From positions 7,477 to 71,476 of the forward strand of contig JAXLQK010000032.1 of assembly GCA_046331665.1 (NCBI GenBank): a stretch of 64,000 nucleotides of DNA, given 5' to 3'. The stretch comes from CAWBAT01 sp046331665 (GTDB lineage Bacteria; Acidobacteriota; Terriglobia; Versatilivoradales; Versatilivoraceae). A program made the translations under genes and the position numbers. The stretch's first letter is position 1. Each line of letters begins with the position of its first letter. Below the pieces are notes generated by a model. It did not search any database. It was given only the letters and a program-made list of their open reading frames with translations, and was not told the origin of the DNA. Shown one piece after another: positions 17,585-25,919 of the stretch.

Positions 17585-18416
17585 GACTTTTCTCCTTGAT
17601 ATCCGAATAAATGGATTGGTAATTACCCGTCCAAGTACGGCTAAGAGTCCAAAAAGAATTGAATAGTTAGAAGAAGTTGAAGATACTGAGAAAATTCAGA
17701 CCAGATCGATACAGGATTACTGGGGACTAGATAAACTCGTTAGAGAACATCCATGGTCCAGCGTTATCAACAGGAAAGAAGTGGTAGTGATACAGGATTA
17801 TCAGGCATTCCCTCGACCTTCGCCGAGCTTAGCACTATGACCTTAGTATCCCGGATTGATGTGGCGGGTTGGGGATGCCACATATTAAAGGACTATGAAA
17901 AATCCTAACCCATAAAGTAGTCTGCAAAATCCTTTCCAAACTTCACAAGCTGTTTCAAATTCAAATGCAACCAATTGAAAACACTGATGAATTTTACTAC
18001 GGAAAAAAACCGAATTTCGTAGTGAACTTGACTTGTGCACTCAATTTCATACAAATTTTCGTATCATTTCTTGCCAACATACGAAAAAAGGTATATTTGC
18101 AAATTTTGTAATTCGCACGAATAGATCGTGAAAACCACATCCAGGTTCGCGAATTCATTTCCCAGGCAAGCATCTTGATCCGATTGCCCGTTTTCCCTCT
18201 ACCGACTATCGGGCCACTCCAGCAAAAATACGGTTTTGATCATTGATGTGGCTATGGTACAAAGTCTTTAGAGTGGTTTGTTCTCCATTTCGCGAGAATG
18301 GAGAGTTGAAACTTTCTGACCTGCAATTGCGTAGTTGAAAATAGCGGTGAATCTGATACCTGCCTTGCCTGCCGTTTCGTTTCAACCATGACGACAACCC
18401 CCGCAGGGAGCATCTT
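17585..18416. other. Long divergent intergenic region between the TonB receptor and the efflux genes
   Basis: These 832 bases separate divergent genes and contain no ORF with convincing coding character. Visible structure: a 12-base direct repeat GATACAGGATTA (17708-17719 and 17789-17800) and a 9-bp inverted repeat at 18056-18087, listed separately. The region around 17960-18120 is AT-rich. It probably carries both promoters. Confidence 0.5.
18056..18087. promoter_or_regulatory. Inverted repeat TTTTCGTAT-N14-ATACGAAAA
   Basis: TTTTCGTAT (18056-18064) and ATACGAAAA (18079-18087) are perfect 9-bp complements 14 bases apart, in the divergent gap between the TonB receptor and the efflux adaptor. 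The half-site also occurs in the dyad at 10693. Operator function is inferred from symmetry and position. Confidence 0.4.
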
Positions 18417-19895
18417 ATGAGTAAAACGAGAAGGAAATATATTGTCGCGGCGATTGTTATTGTCGTCCTGGCAGCCGGAATTTCTGTCTTCATAAAATAT
18501 CGGAACAAAGATGTTGTGTTAGTCCAGACTGGCAAAGTCGCCCAAATGGAAACGCTCGTTCAAATAGTTTCTGCCTCCGGTGAAATCAAACCTTTAAAAT
18601 ATATCAATATCACCGCCAATTCCTTTGGTCGGATTGTCGAGATTGTGATTAAAGAAGGAGACCATGTAAAAGAAGGCGATCTCTTGCTAAAGCAGGAGTC
18701 TGTCCAGTCTTCAGCCGACTTGAGAAGCGCGGAAGCTTTCCTGCAGCAACTAAGGGATGATGCCGAAGGAGCCGAGGCCGCCTTTCGCTCCTCGGAAGCC
18801 ATCTTAAAAACCTCGCAAGCAGATCTCGTCCGTGCCCAGGCAGACCACAACAAAGCGAAGGTTGACTTCGACCGGATGCAAAATCTCTTCAAAGAGGGGT
18901 TGGTTTCCAGAGCCCAGCTGGACGAAACCGCGGCCGCGTTCGCCGTCACCCAGGCCCAAGTTGATTCCGCACAGGCCCGGGTCCAACAATCCGAAGCGCA
19001 AGTCAAACAAGCGGACAAAGCCCGGATTTCGGCATCCAGCCGGATTGTTCAGCAAAAGGGAGTCATCGCGAGAATTGGCGACCAAGTGAGCAAGACCATT
19101 TATTTAGCGCCGCTTACCGGAGTGATCACCAATCTTCCGGTCCATGTAGGCGAATCGGCGGTTCCTGGGATTCAAAACGCCATTGGCAGCAATCTGATGA
19201 CGCTTGCCGATCTTTCCGTCATCACGGCTGAGGTTAAAGTGGATGAGACCGATATCGTCAATGTCCGTCTGGGCCAGGACGCCGAGGTCAGCGTCGATGC
19301 GGTTCCCAATAAGATCTTCAGAGGAAAGGTGACGGAAGTTGGCAGTAGCGCCTTGACGCGAAGCGGTCAGGCTGCGGGTTCTGGAATTACCAATACCACG
19401 AGCCAGGAAGCCAAGGACTTTAAGGTAGTCGTCACCCTGACGGACCCGACCGATCAATTAAAACCTGGCCTCTCGACGACCGCCAAGATTACCACCGCGA
19501 CTCGAAATCGAGTGTTGACCATTCCCATTCAAGCACTAACTATTCGTGAATTGGATCAGGAAGGCGAATCAAACCAAGCTTCTTTGGCGGATCCCAATAT
19601 TGCCGAGGCGGACGGCTCTGGTGAGAAAAAGATAAAGGAAGGGGCAGGATCTCCGCTCGTCAAGGCTGCCAAAAAGAAGGAACGGCAGGGCGTCTTCCTG
19701 GCGAGAAAGAATCAGGCCATCTTCGTACCGGTGTCGACCGGGATCACCGGTCAAACTGAAATCGAAGTGCTCTCGGGACTTAAGGAAGGCGATGAGATCG
19801 TCACCGGAAGTTATAAAACGTTACGGACCCTGAAAAGCGGAGCCCAAATCAAGATTGATAACAAAGCGGTCGAGAACGAAGAAAAGAAGGATTAA
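18417..19895 (+). CDS. Periplasmic adaptor of an efflux system (MacA/HlyD family)
   Basis: One N-terminal membrane helix (about 8-27) is followed by a barrel-sandwich/lipoyl half (GRIVEIVIKEGDHVKEGDLL), a long alpha-helical hairpin rich in Ala/Gln/Lys (about 100-205), the second lipoyl half (YLAPLTGVITNLPVHVGESA) and a beta-barrel and membrane-proximal part (AEVKVDETDIVNVRLGQDAEVSVDA). This is the standard membrane-fusion adaptor order. The adaptor would link an inner-membrane transporter to an outer-membrane channel. A 40-residue acidic/basic insert near 385-425 (EGESNQASLADPNIAE) is unusual. GGGAG lies upstream of the ATG. The ATPase gene follows 78 bases downstream, suggesting a MacAB-type pump. 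Confidence 0.88.
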   Translation: MSKTRRKYIVAAIVIVVLAAGISVFIKYRNKDVVLVQTGKVAQMETLVQIVSASGEIKPLKYINITANSFGRIVEIVIKEGDHVKEGDLLLKQESVQSSADLRSAEAFLQQLRDDAEGAEAAFRSSEAILKTSQADLVRAQADHNKAKVDFDRMQNLFKEGLVSRAQLDETAAAFAVTQAQVDSAQARVQQSEAQVKQADKARISASSRIVQQKGVIARIGDQVSKTIYLAPLTGVITNLPVHVGESAVPGIQNAIGSNLMTLADLSVITAEVKVDETDIVNVRLGQDAEVSVDAVPNKIFRGKVTEVGSSALTRSGQAAGSGITNTTSQEAKDFKVVVTLTDPTDQLKPGLSTTAKITTATRNRVLTIPIQALTIRELDQEGESNQASLADPNIAEADGSGEKKIKEGAGSPLVKAAKKKERQGVFLARKNQAIFVPVSTGITGQTEIEVLSGLKEGDEIVTGSYKTLRTLKSGAQIKIDNKAVENEEKKD

Positions 19896-19973
19896 AAGAA
19901 AGCTTGCCGGGATTTGATTTCTTGGCCGACGTCTTCAGCGAATGACACCAGGAACTGAAGAACCAACCCACCT

Positions 19974-20696
19974 ATGAACAGTTCTGCAGCAGCGAGCGAA
20001 ATCGGCACCAACGGCACATTGATCCGCACGATAGATCTTTGGAAAACGTATCAAATGGGGGCGGAAAAAATTCACGCCCTGGCCGGAGTTTCGTTCGACG
20101 TCAGAAAAAACGAATATTTAGCCATCATGGGACCTTCCGGATCGGGAAAATCCACCCTGATGAATCTGATTGGCTGTTTGGACACTCCTACGCAAGGAGA
20201 GTATTACATCAATGGCCGGCTGGTCAGCTCGATGAATGACGATGAACTGGCCTACATTCGCAACAAGGAAATTGGATTTGTCTTCCAGACTTTCAACCTG
20301 CTGCCCCGGGCCTCGGCGCTTCATAACGTGGAACTGCCGCTCATTTATAACGGGACTCAAGCCCAGGTGAGGATTGAAAGAGCCAAAAAGGCCCTCGCGA
20401 TGGTAGAACTTGAGAACCGGATGATGCACAAGCCCAACGAGCTTTCCGGGGGACAGCGTCAGCGCGTGGCGATTGCACGCGCCCTCGTGAACAACCCCTC
20501 CATTCTACTTGCCGACGAACCCACGGGAAATCTGGATTCCAGTACTGGAATCGAAATTATGAAGCTATTTGCCAAACTTCATGAGCAGGGAAACACCATT
20601 ATCCTGGTGACTCACGAACATGATATTGCCGAATATGCCCATCGCGTGATCTATCTCCGGGATGGGAAAGTGGCTTCGGACGAGAAAAGACGGTAA
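19974..20696 (+). CDS. ABC transporter ATPase (MacB/LolD type)
   Basis: The 240-residue protein is a complete nucleotide-binding subunit: Walker A GPSGSGKST at 53-61, Q-loop FVFQTFNLLP, signature LSGGQRQRVAIARAL, Walker B ILLADEPTGNLDS and the H-loop in LVTHEHD. The sequence class is the one that pairs with FtsX-like permeases (MacB, LolCE). Its place after the adaptor gene supports a MacA-MacB-TolC-like efflux or lipoprotein role. No permease follows: the next gene, six bases downstream, is a Cys-rich soluble protein. The permease must be encoded elsewhere, or the ATPase serves another pair. Confidence 0.92.
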   Translation: MNSSAAASEIGTNGTLIRTIDLWKTYQMGAEKIHALAGVSFDVRKNEYLAIMGPSGSGKSTLMNLIGCLDTPTQGEYYINGRLVSSMNDDELAYIRNKEIGFVFQTFNLLPRASALHNVELPLIYNGTQAQVRIERAKKALAMVELENRMMHKPNELSGGQRQRVAIARALVNNPSILLADEPTGNLDSSTGIEIMKLFAKLHEQGNTIILVTHEHDIAEYAHRVIYLRDGKVASDEKRR

Positions 20697-20702
20697 CCCG
20701 CG

Positions 20703-21341
20703 ATGCCTCAAAAATGCCCGCTTTGTGAAGCGCGAAAGGTCAAGCGATTTTGTCCCGCCAAGGCCTCCATGATTTGCCCTGTCTGCTGTGGCGAAAAAAG
20801 AGAAATCGAAATCTCTTGTCCCGCGGATTGTGTTTACCTTCAACCCGGGCGCGACTATGAGGCGGAACGTCAGGCGAAGCGGACGCCGGCTCCAGCCCGC
20901 ACGCCGAGGCTATGGGAGTCGTCTTCCCTGCAGCGCTATTACGGCATCACGATGTCACTTTGGAAGATATTTTCCGAAGGGCGAAATCAATTCGGCGAGA
21001 TTGTTGATGTTGACGTGCATGAAGCAATCGAAGCACTATTGAAAACCTACCGGACTCTGGAAAGCGGCATTTATTATGAACATGCACCCATCGCTCCAGC
21101 TGCCAAGAGTTTATACATCGCCGTCAAGACCTATCTGGACAAGGCTCACCAGGCTCTCGATGAAACTATTCCGCGAATGAAACTTTCTGAAATTTTAGAT
21201 TGCCTGCAACTTCAAAAGGAGCTCTGTGAGTCCATGACATTGCCGCGTCCCAAAAGCCGGGCCTTTTTGGACCATATCCATGTCAACGTCTCCAAAGCCT
21301 TCCCCTCTGAGGCGCCGCAATCCTCGATCATCCTCCCTTAG
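20703..21341 (+). CDS. Uncharacterised protein with Cys-rich N-terminal zinc-binding region
   Basis: The 212-residue protein begins with eight Cys in the first 43 residues (C5, C8, C17, C25, C28, C29, C39, C43: MPQKCPLC, ICPVCCGEKR, SCPADCVYL), a pattern fit for two zinc sites. The rest (about 65-200) is predicted helical and shows no motif I recognise. It starts 6 bases after the ABC ATPase stop and is probably translationally coupled to it. It converges with pyrF, the two genes overlapping by 14 bases at their 3' ends. The function is unknown. Confidence 0.8.
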   Translation: MPQKCPLCEARKVKRFCPAKASMICPVCCGEKREIEISCPADCVYLQPGRDYEAERQAKRTPAPARTPRLWESSSLQRYYGITMSLWKIFSEGRNQFGEIVDVDVHEAIEALLKTYRTLESGIYYEHAPIAPAAKSLYIAVKTYLDKAHQALDETIPRMKLSEILDCLQLQKELCESMTLPRPKSRAFLDHIHVNVSKAFPSEAPQSSIILP

Positions 21342-22056
21342 GAGCCGTTTCCAGTTCGATGGACTCGATAATGCGTTGAGCCGCCTCGGCGGGGTCGGGG
21401 CTTGCCGTAATGGGCCGCCCGATCACCAGATAGTCCGCTCCTGCTCGAATTGCCTCCGCAGGCGTGGCAGTCCGGGTTTGATCATCGGAAGCGAAACCTG
21501 AAGGGCGGATCCCAGGGATCACAAATTTCAAAGCACCTCCAAAATGATGATGCAACGGAGCAAGCTCCAAAGGAGAGGCGACTACCCCATCCAACCCCGC
21601 CCGTTGAGCCAGGCCCGCCAAACGGTCGACTTGAATAGGACTACTGGTGTTTACACCGACTTCCAGTAAATCGTCTTCCCCCATGCTGGTGAGGACCGTG
21701 ACTCCCAGGAGCATTGGTCTCTCGTTCTGAGAAAGCGAGCCCTGGATTCGCTGGACGGCAGCCTTCAACATCGCCAACCCACCGGAAGTATGAAGTGTCA
21801 ACATGGAAACACCCAGGCGTGAGGCCGAAGCTACAGCTCCAGACACCGTATTGGGAATGTCATGAAACTTGAGGTCCAGGAACACCTTTTCACCCATCTC
21901 AATCACCTGCCGCACGATCTCAGGCCCCTCGGCAGTGTAGAGCTGACTGCCGATCTTGAAGACCCCCACCTGCCCCTTGAGCCGACGCACCAGACCTAGT
22001 GCCTCCGCGCCTGTAGCCGCGTCCAAAGCAACGATAATGCGATCCCGGGTCTTCAT
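21328..22056 (-). CDS. pyrF: Orotidine 5'-phosphate decarboxylase
   Basis: PyrF converts OMP to UMP, the last step of pyrimidine nucleotide synthesis. The catalytic signature LDLKFHDIPNTV (the D-K-x-x-D tetrad) is present, with the N-terminal RIIVALDAATG and the C-terminal phosphate-binding VIPGIRPSGF and GADYLVIGRPIT. The start at 22056 gives MKTRDRIIVALD, which fits the family and has GAGGAAGAG upstream; a longer in-frame start at 22119 would add 21 non-conserved residues and overlap pyrD. It is downstream of pyrD on the same strand, so the two form a pyrimidine operon. Confidence 0.94.
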   Translation of the reverse strand: MKTRDRIIVALDAATGAEALGLVRRLKGQVGVFKIGSQLYTAEGPEIVRQVIEMGEKVFLDLKFHDIPNTVSGAVASASRLGVSMLTLHTSGGLAMLKAAVQRIQGSLSQNERPMLLGVTVLTSMGEDDLLEVGVNTSSPIQVDRLAGLAQRAGLDGVVASPLELAPLHHHFGGALKFVIPGIRPSGFASDDQTRTATPAEAIRAGADYLVIGRPITASPDPAEAAQRIIESIELETAPKGG

Positions 22057-22115
22057 GTTCTCTTCCTCATCGCTGTAAGAAAAAGCTTCCCTTTCACGGC
22101 CCGATTCCCCCCTCC

Positions 22116-23030
22116 TCACACAGGTCGTAAGCTTCCAATCAAGGAGCTCAGGCGTTGAATCCCTTTTCGCTCACAGAACTGTTGCAGCCCCTCGACAATC
22201 TTCACCGAAGCCCTGGGGTCCAGAAAGTTGGCGGTCCCCACCTCGACGGCACATGCGCCCACCATGAGAAACTCCAAGGCATCTTCAGCGGAGAGAATGC
22301 CTCCAATTCCAATTACTGGAATTCGGACGGCCCGCACGGCCTGGAACACCATCCGCAAGGCGATCGGTTTGATCGCCGGCCCCGACAATCCTCCGGTTTG
22401 ATTGCCGAGTCGGCAACTTTGCGACTCCACGTCCACGGACATTCCCAGAACAGTGTTGATCAGGGACAACGCATCCGCGCCGGCATCCTCGGCCGCACGC
22501 GCAATAACCGTAATATCCGTAACATTGGGAGTTAACTTGACGATGACGGGCAATCGGGCGACTTTTTTGATGGCCCGAACCACCTCACCCGTCGCGATTG
22601 GGTCCGTTCCATAAATAATGCCGCCCTGCTTCACATTGGGGCATGAGATATTAATCTCGTAACCGGACAGTCCTTCGGCTTCGTTCAGCGCCTCGACCAC
22701 TTTGACGTAATCCTCGGTGCAACTCCCAAAGACATTGGCAAAAATACACGTCTGATATTTTCGAAGGACGGGAAGCTTCTCCGACAGGAATCGGCGCACC
22801 CCCACGTTTTGCAGACCGATGGCGTTGAGCATCCCTGAGGACGTCTCATGTAACCGGGGTGTGACAGCGCCTTTCATCGGTTCCGCCGACAGCCCTTTCA
22901 CCACAAATCCGCCCAACAAATTCAAATCGATGAGCTCACTGAATTCTTCCCCGTAGCCAAAAGTCCCACTGGCGGTGATCACTGGATTCTTAAGACGAAT
23001 GCCTGCAAATTCGGTGGACAAATCGGTCAT
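22116..23030 (-). CDS. pyrD: Dihydroorotate dehydrogenase, class 1 catalytic subunit
   Basis: PyrD oxidises dihydroorotate to orotate with FMN. The 304-residue length, soluble N-terminus and active-site Cys130 (INISCPNVKQGG) place it in class 1, most like the 1B (NAD-linked) group. Other motifs: NPVITASGTFGYGEE, MLNAIGLQNVG, VKLTPNVTDI, GIGGILSAEDALEFL. Class 1B enzymes normally pair with the iron-sulfur flavoprotein PyrK, which is usually adjacent; none is seen here. pyrF follows after 59 bases. The divergent helicase gene begins 201 bases upstream. Confidence 0.93.
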   Translation of the reverse strand: MTDLSTEFAGIRLKNPVITASGTFGYGEEFSELIDLNLLGGFVVKGLSAEPMKGAVTPRLHETSSGMLNAIGLQNVGVRRFLSEKLPVLRKYQTCIFANVFGSCTEDYVKVVEALNEAEGLSGYEINISCPNVKQGGIIYGTDPIATGEVVRAIKKVARLPVIVKLTPNVTDITVIARAAEDAGADALSLINTVLGMSVDVESQSCRLGNQTGGLSGPAIKPIALRMVFQAVRAVRIPVIGIGGILSAEDALEFLMVGACAVEVGTANFLDPRASVKIVEGLQQFCERKGIQRLSSLIGSLRPV

Positions 23031-23231
23031 TGAGTTGGCCTGTCGACCCCTCCCAGGGACTTGCCTGCCGGGCTCTACGTTTTCGATTTGGCCTGCTTTC
23101 CCGCGGCATTCGCATCATATCAAACTGTTGCCCCTTCCCCCAACGATTGAACACCATAAATTGGCACTCCAGGGCAAGCCAGTGAACCAGAAGCTTAATG
23201 GTATACTGCCAGGGGTTCAGAGCCGGTCTTT

Positions 23232-25811
23232 ATGCGAACAATTGAGCAACTAATCTCCGCCCCTTGCCTCCAATTCCTCAAGGATACGATTGTCGACGCC
23301 GGAGGGAATGAGGTCTTTTTTCTCGCCAAGCCGGACGAGCAGAACGTGATCAAGGAGATTATTCCACTGGCTCGAGGAAACGACGCCGCCGTACCCGCGC
23401 TCATGCAAGTGGCCGCGCACGGAGACGTGATCCTGCACAACCACCCTTCAGGGCAGCTTATTCCTTCTCCCGCAGATCTATCCATTGCTTCGATTTATGG
23501 GAATCAAGGGGTTGGGTTTTACATCATCAACAATAGTGTCGACCAGGTCTACGTGGTGGTCGAGGCCTTTCCGCATATTCGTTCCCATCCGCTCGAACCT
23601 CATTCGATGGTGGCCTGGCTTTCCAGTACAGGGCCCCTTGCTGGCAAACTCAAAAATTTTGAATCCCGCCCGGAGCAACAACGCATGATTGAGGCTGTGA
23701 CCCAGGCCTTCAATCACTCACAAGTCGCCTTGATCGAAGCCGGGACGGGCACCGGCAAGAGCTTATCCTATTTGATTCCCGCCGTTTTCTGGGCCGTGCG
23801 CAACAAGCAACGGGTGGTGATTTCAACGAACACGATTCATCTTCAAGAACAATTGATCCATAAGGATCTTCCTCTCCTCCAAGAAGCGCTGAACCTTTCC
23901 TTTCGTTCCGAACTCGTTAAAGGGCGCAGCAACTACGTCTGTCTGAGCAAGGTCGAACAACTGGAAAAGGAAGGGGAGTATTTGATCGAGACTGAGGAGC
24001 AGGCAGAGCTCAAGGCCCTTCTCAGTTGGGCTCACAAGACCACAGATGGCAGCCGCTCCGATCTCCCGAACTTGCCAAAGCCCGCAGTGTGGGAAAAGGT
24101 CGCGTGTGAAAGCGACAATTGCGGGCGAATCCGGTGTCCTCACTACTCACCCTGCTTCTTTTTCAATGCACGCCGGCAGGCCGCTTCCGCCGACCTGTTG
24201 ATTGTCAATCACCATTTGCTGTTTTCAGACCTGGCCATCCGGGGTGAGACCGGCCGTTATCAGGATGCCGCCATTATGCCGGCCTATGCCCACATCATTC
24301 TTGACGAAGCTCACAACGTCGAGGAGGTCGCCACAGAATATTTTGGGTCACAGATTTCCAAAGCTGGATTGCTCCGCCTGCTGGGACGATTCTACCATCG
24401 CAAAGATCGTGAGAAACTCAGGGAGAGGGGTTTGTTCCCGTTCCTCCTTGCCAAACTGAAATCAGCCGAAAAGCAGATCCCGGTTCCGTTATATCTTCGT
24501 CTGGTGGAACGAGTCCAACAACAGCTTCTTCCCCAACGCGAAACCCTGACTTTCGCGGCTGATCAATTTTTTTATGAGATGGCCAGTTTCTTCGAACGGA
24601 CAGCACCTTCTTCAGGCTCCGATCGTCCTGAAAAGAAGATCCGTTTTACCCAGGATCTCCGCAACCAGCCACAGTGGAATACCCTTATCCTGCCGGCCGT
24701 GTCTCAGCTCATGGTTGAAATTAAAGAGTTCCATCGTTTGTTGCTCCTTTTCGAAACAGATCTCGACCAATTGGTGACAGAGATCTTGGAACCCTTGCTC
24801 TCCTTGCAAGTCGAATTGCGAGCCCTCACCGACCGCGTCGAAGCCGCCGCCCTCACCTTGGGCCAAATATTCGACACCCCCGACGATGCACTGGTGCGCT
24901 GGGTGGAGATCCGGGAGGGCAAATCCGGAAAACAAATCACCTTGAAACAAGCTCCCGTGAGCGTGGCTGAACGGCTTCATGACAATCTTTTCCAACGATT
25001 CTCCACCGTGGTCCTGTCGAGCGCCACACTGACTACCCATGGGCATTTCGAATATCTCAAGAACCGGCTTGGGCTTCAGTCTCTCTCCAGAGAAAGAATG
25101 GTCGAACTCGTGCTTCCCTCGTCATTCAATTTCGCAGAACAAGTCATTCTCGGAATTCCCGGCGACGTGCCTTTGCCAACGGACCAGGCCTTTGCAAGGG
25201 AATTAGGACATCTGCTGAAGCAATCGATCCGTACCTCGGAAGGGAGAGCTTTGGTGCTCTTCACCTCTTACTCGCTCATGCATCGTCTCTTTCAGGAACT
25301 CCAGGCGGATCTGGAATCTTCCGGACTGCAAGCTTTAATGCAAGGACAAGCGCCCCGCCACCGTTTACTGGAGATTTTCAAGCGCGATACCACCAGTGTA
25401 CTCTTTGCCACCGACAGCTTTTGGGAAGGCGTCGACGTCGCCGGCGAATCACTGGAGAATGTGATCCTGACGAAGCTCCCCTTTAGCGTCCCCAAGGAAC
25501 CCGTCATTGAGGCAAGAGTAGAGGCACTCGAAAAGGCAGGTAAAAATGCCTTTCTGGAATACACGGTGCCACGCGCCATTATCAAATTCAAACAAGGGGC
25601 GGGACGTTTGATCCGAAGCCGTCAGGATTTCGGCTCCATCATGATTTTTGACCGTCGTATCGTTACGAAGTCCTACGGGAGAGCTTTTCTGGATTCCCTT
25701 CCAGACTGTCCCCGGATTACTGGACAGCGGGAAGTGGTCTTTGCGAAGGTAAAGGAGTTTTTTCAACAGCGCAGGAAACAGCAGGGCCTTTCCAAACCAT
25801 CCTCCCGCTAA
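23232..25811 (+). CDS. DinG/XPD-family iron-sulfur DNA helicase with N-terminal JAB (RadC-like) domain
   Basis: The 859-residue protein is a fusion. Residues 1-120 resemble a JAB/MPN metalloprotease-fold domain with a full JAMM-like set: E27, H69-x-H71, S79 and D82 in HNHPSGQLIPSPAD, as in RadC. Residues 130-859 are an XPD/DinG superfamily 2 helicase: Walker A EAGTGTGKS (169-177), four Cys for a 4Fe-4S cluster (C292, C297, C302, C308), DEAH box at 358-361 and the motif VI GAGRLIRS. DinG unwinds 5'-overhang DNA, R-loops and D-loops. The JAB domain's role here is unknown; in DinG relatives the extra N-terminal domain is more often an exonuclease. The gene is monocistronic. Confidence 0.88.
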   Translation: MRTIEQLISAPCLQFLKDTIVDAGGNEVFFLAKPDEQNVIKEIIPLARGNDAAVPALMQVAAHGDVILHNHPSGQLIPSPADLSIASIYGNQGVGFYIINNSVDQVYVVVEAFPHIRSHPLEPHSMVAWLSSTGPLAGKLKNFESRPEQQRMIEAVTQAFNHSQVALIEAGTGTGKSLSYLIPAVFWAVRNKQRVVISTNTIHLQEQLIHKDLPLLQEALNLSFRSELVKGRSNYVCLSKVEQLEKEGEYLIETEEQAELKALLSWAHKTTDGSRSDLPNLPKPAVWEKVACESDNCGRIRCPHYSPCFFFNARRQAASADLLIVNHHLLFSDLAIRGETGRYQDAAIMPAYAHIILDEAHNVEEVATEYFGSQISKAGLLRLLGRFYHRKDREKLRERGLFPFLLAKLKSAEKQIPVPLYLRLVERVQQQLLPQRETLTFAADQFFYEMASFFERTAPSSGSDRPEKKIRFTQDLRNQPQWNTLILPAVSQLMVEIKEFHRLLLLFETDLDQLVTEILEPLLSLQVELRALTDRVEAAALTLGQIFDTPDDALVRWVEIREGKSGKQITLKQAPVSVAERLHDNLFQRFSTVVLSSATLTTHGHFEYLKNRLGLQSLSRERMVELVLPSSFNFAEQVILGIPGDVPLPTDQAFARELGHLLKQSIRTSEGRALVLFTSYSLMHRLFQELQADLESSGLQALMQGQAPRHRLLEIFKRDTTSVLFATDSFWEGVDVAGESLENVILTKLPFSVPKEPVIEARVEALEKAGKNAFLEYTVPRAIIKFKQGAGRLIRSRQDFGSIMIFDRRIVTKSYGRAFLDSLPDCPRITGQREVVFAKVKEFFQQRRKQQGLSKPSSR

Positions 25812-25919
25812 TCCCCATTTCAGAGATTGCCGTCAGTTCCCTCTTTTGCAAAAGACAGTTCACCTTTGGCGCCCACGGGATATTCTTGCACTGCCACACT
25901 TCGACCGCTTCCATAGGCA

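Noticed and set aside
18206..18535. Minus-strand frame of 109 residues at the start of the efflux adaptor
   Set aside because: It overlaps the adaptor start on the opposite strand and has no coding signature.
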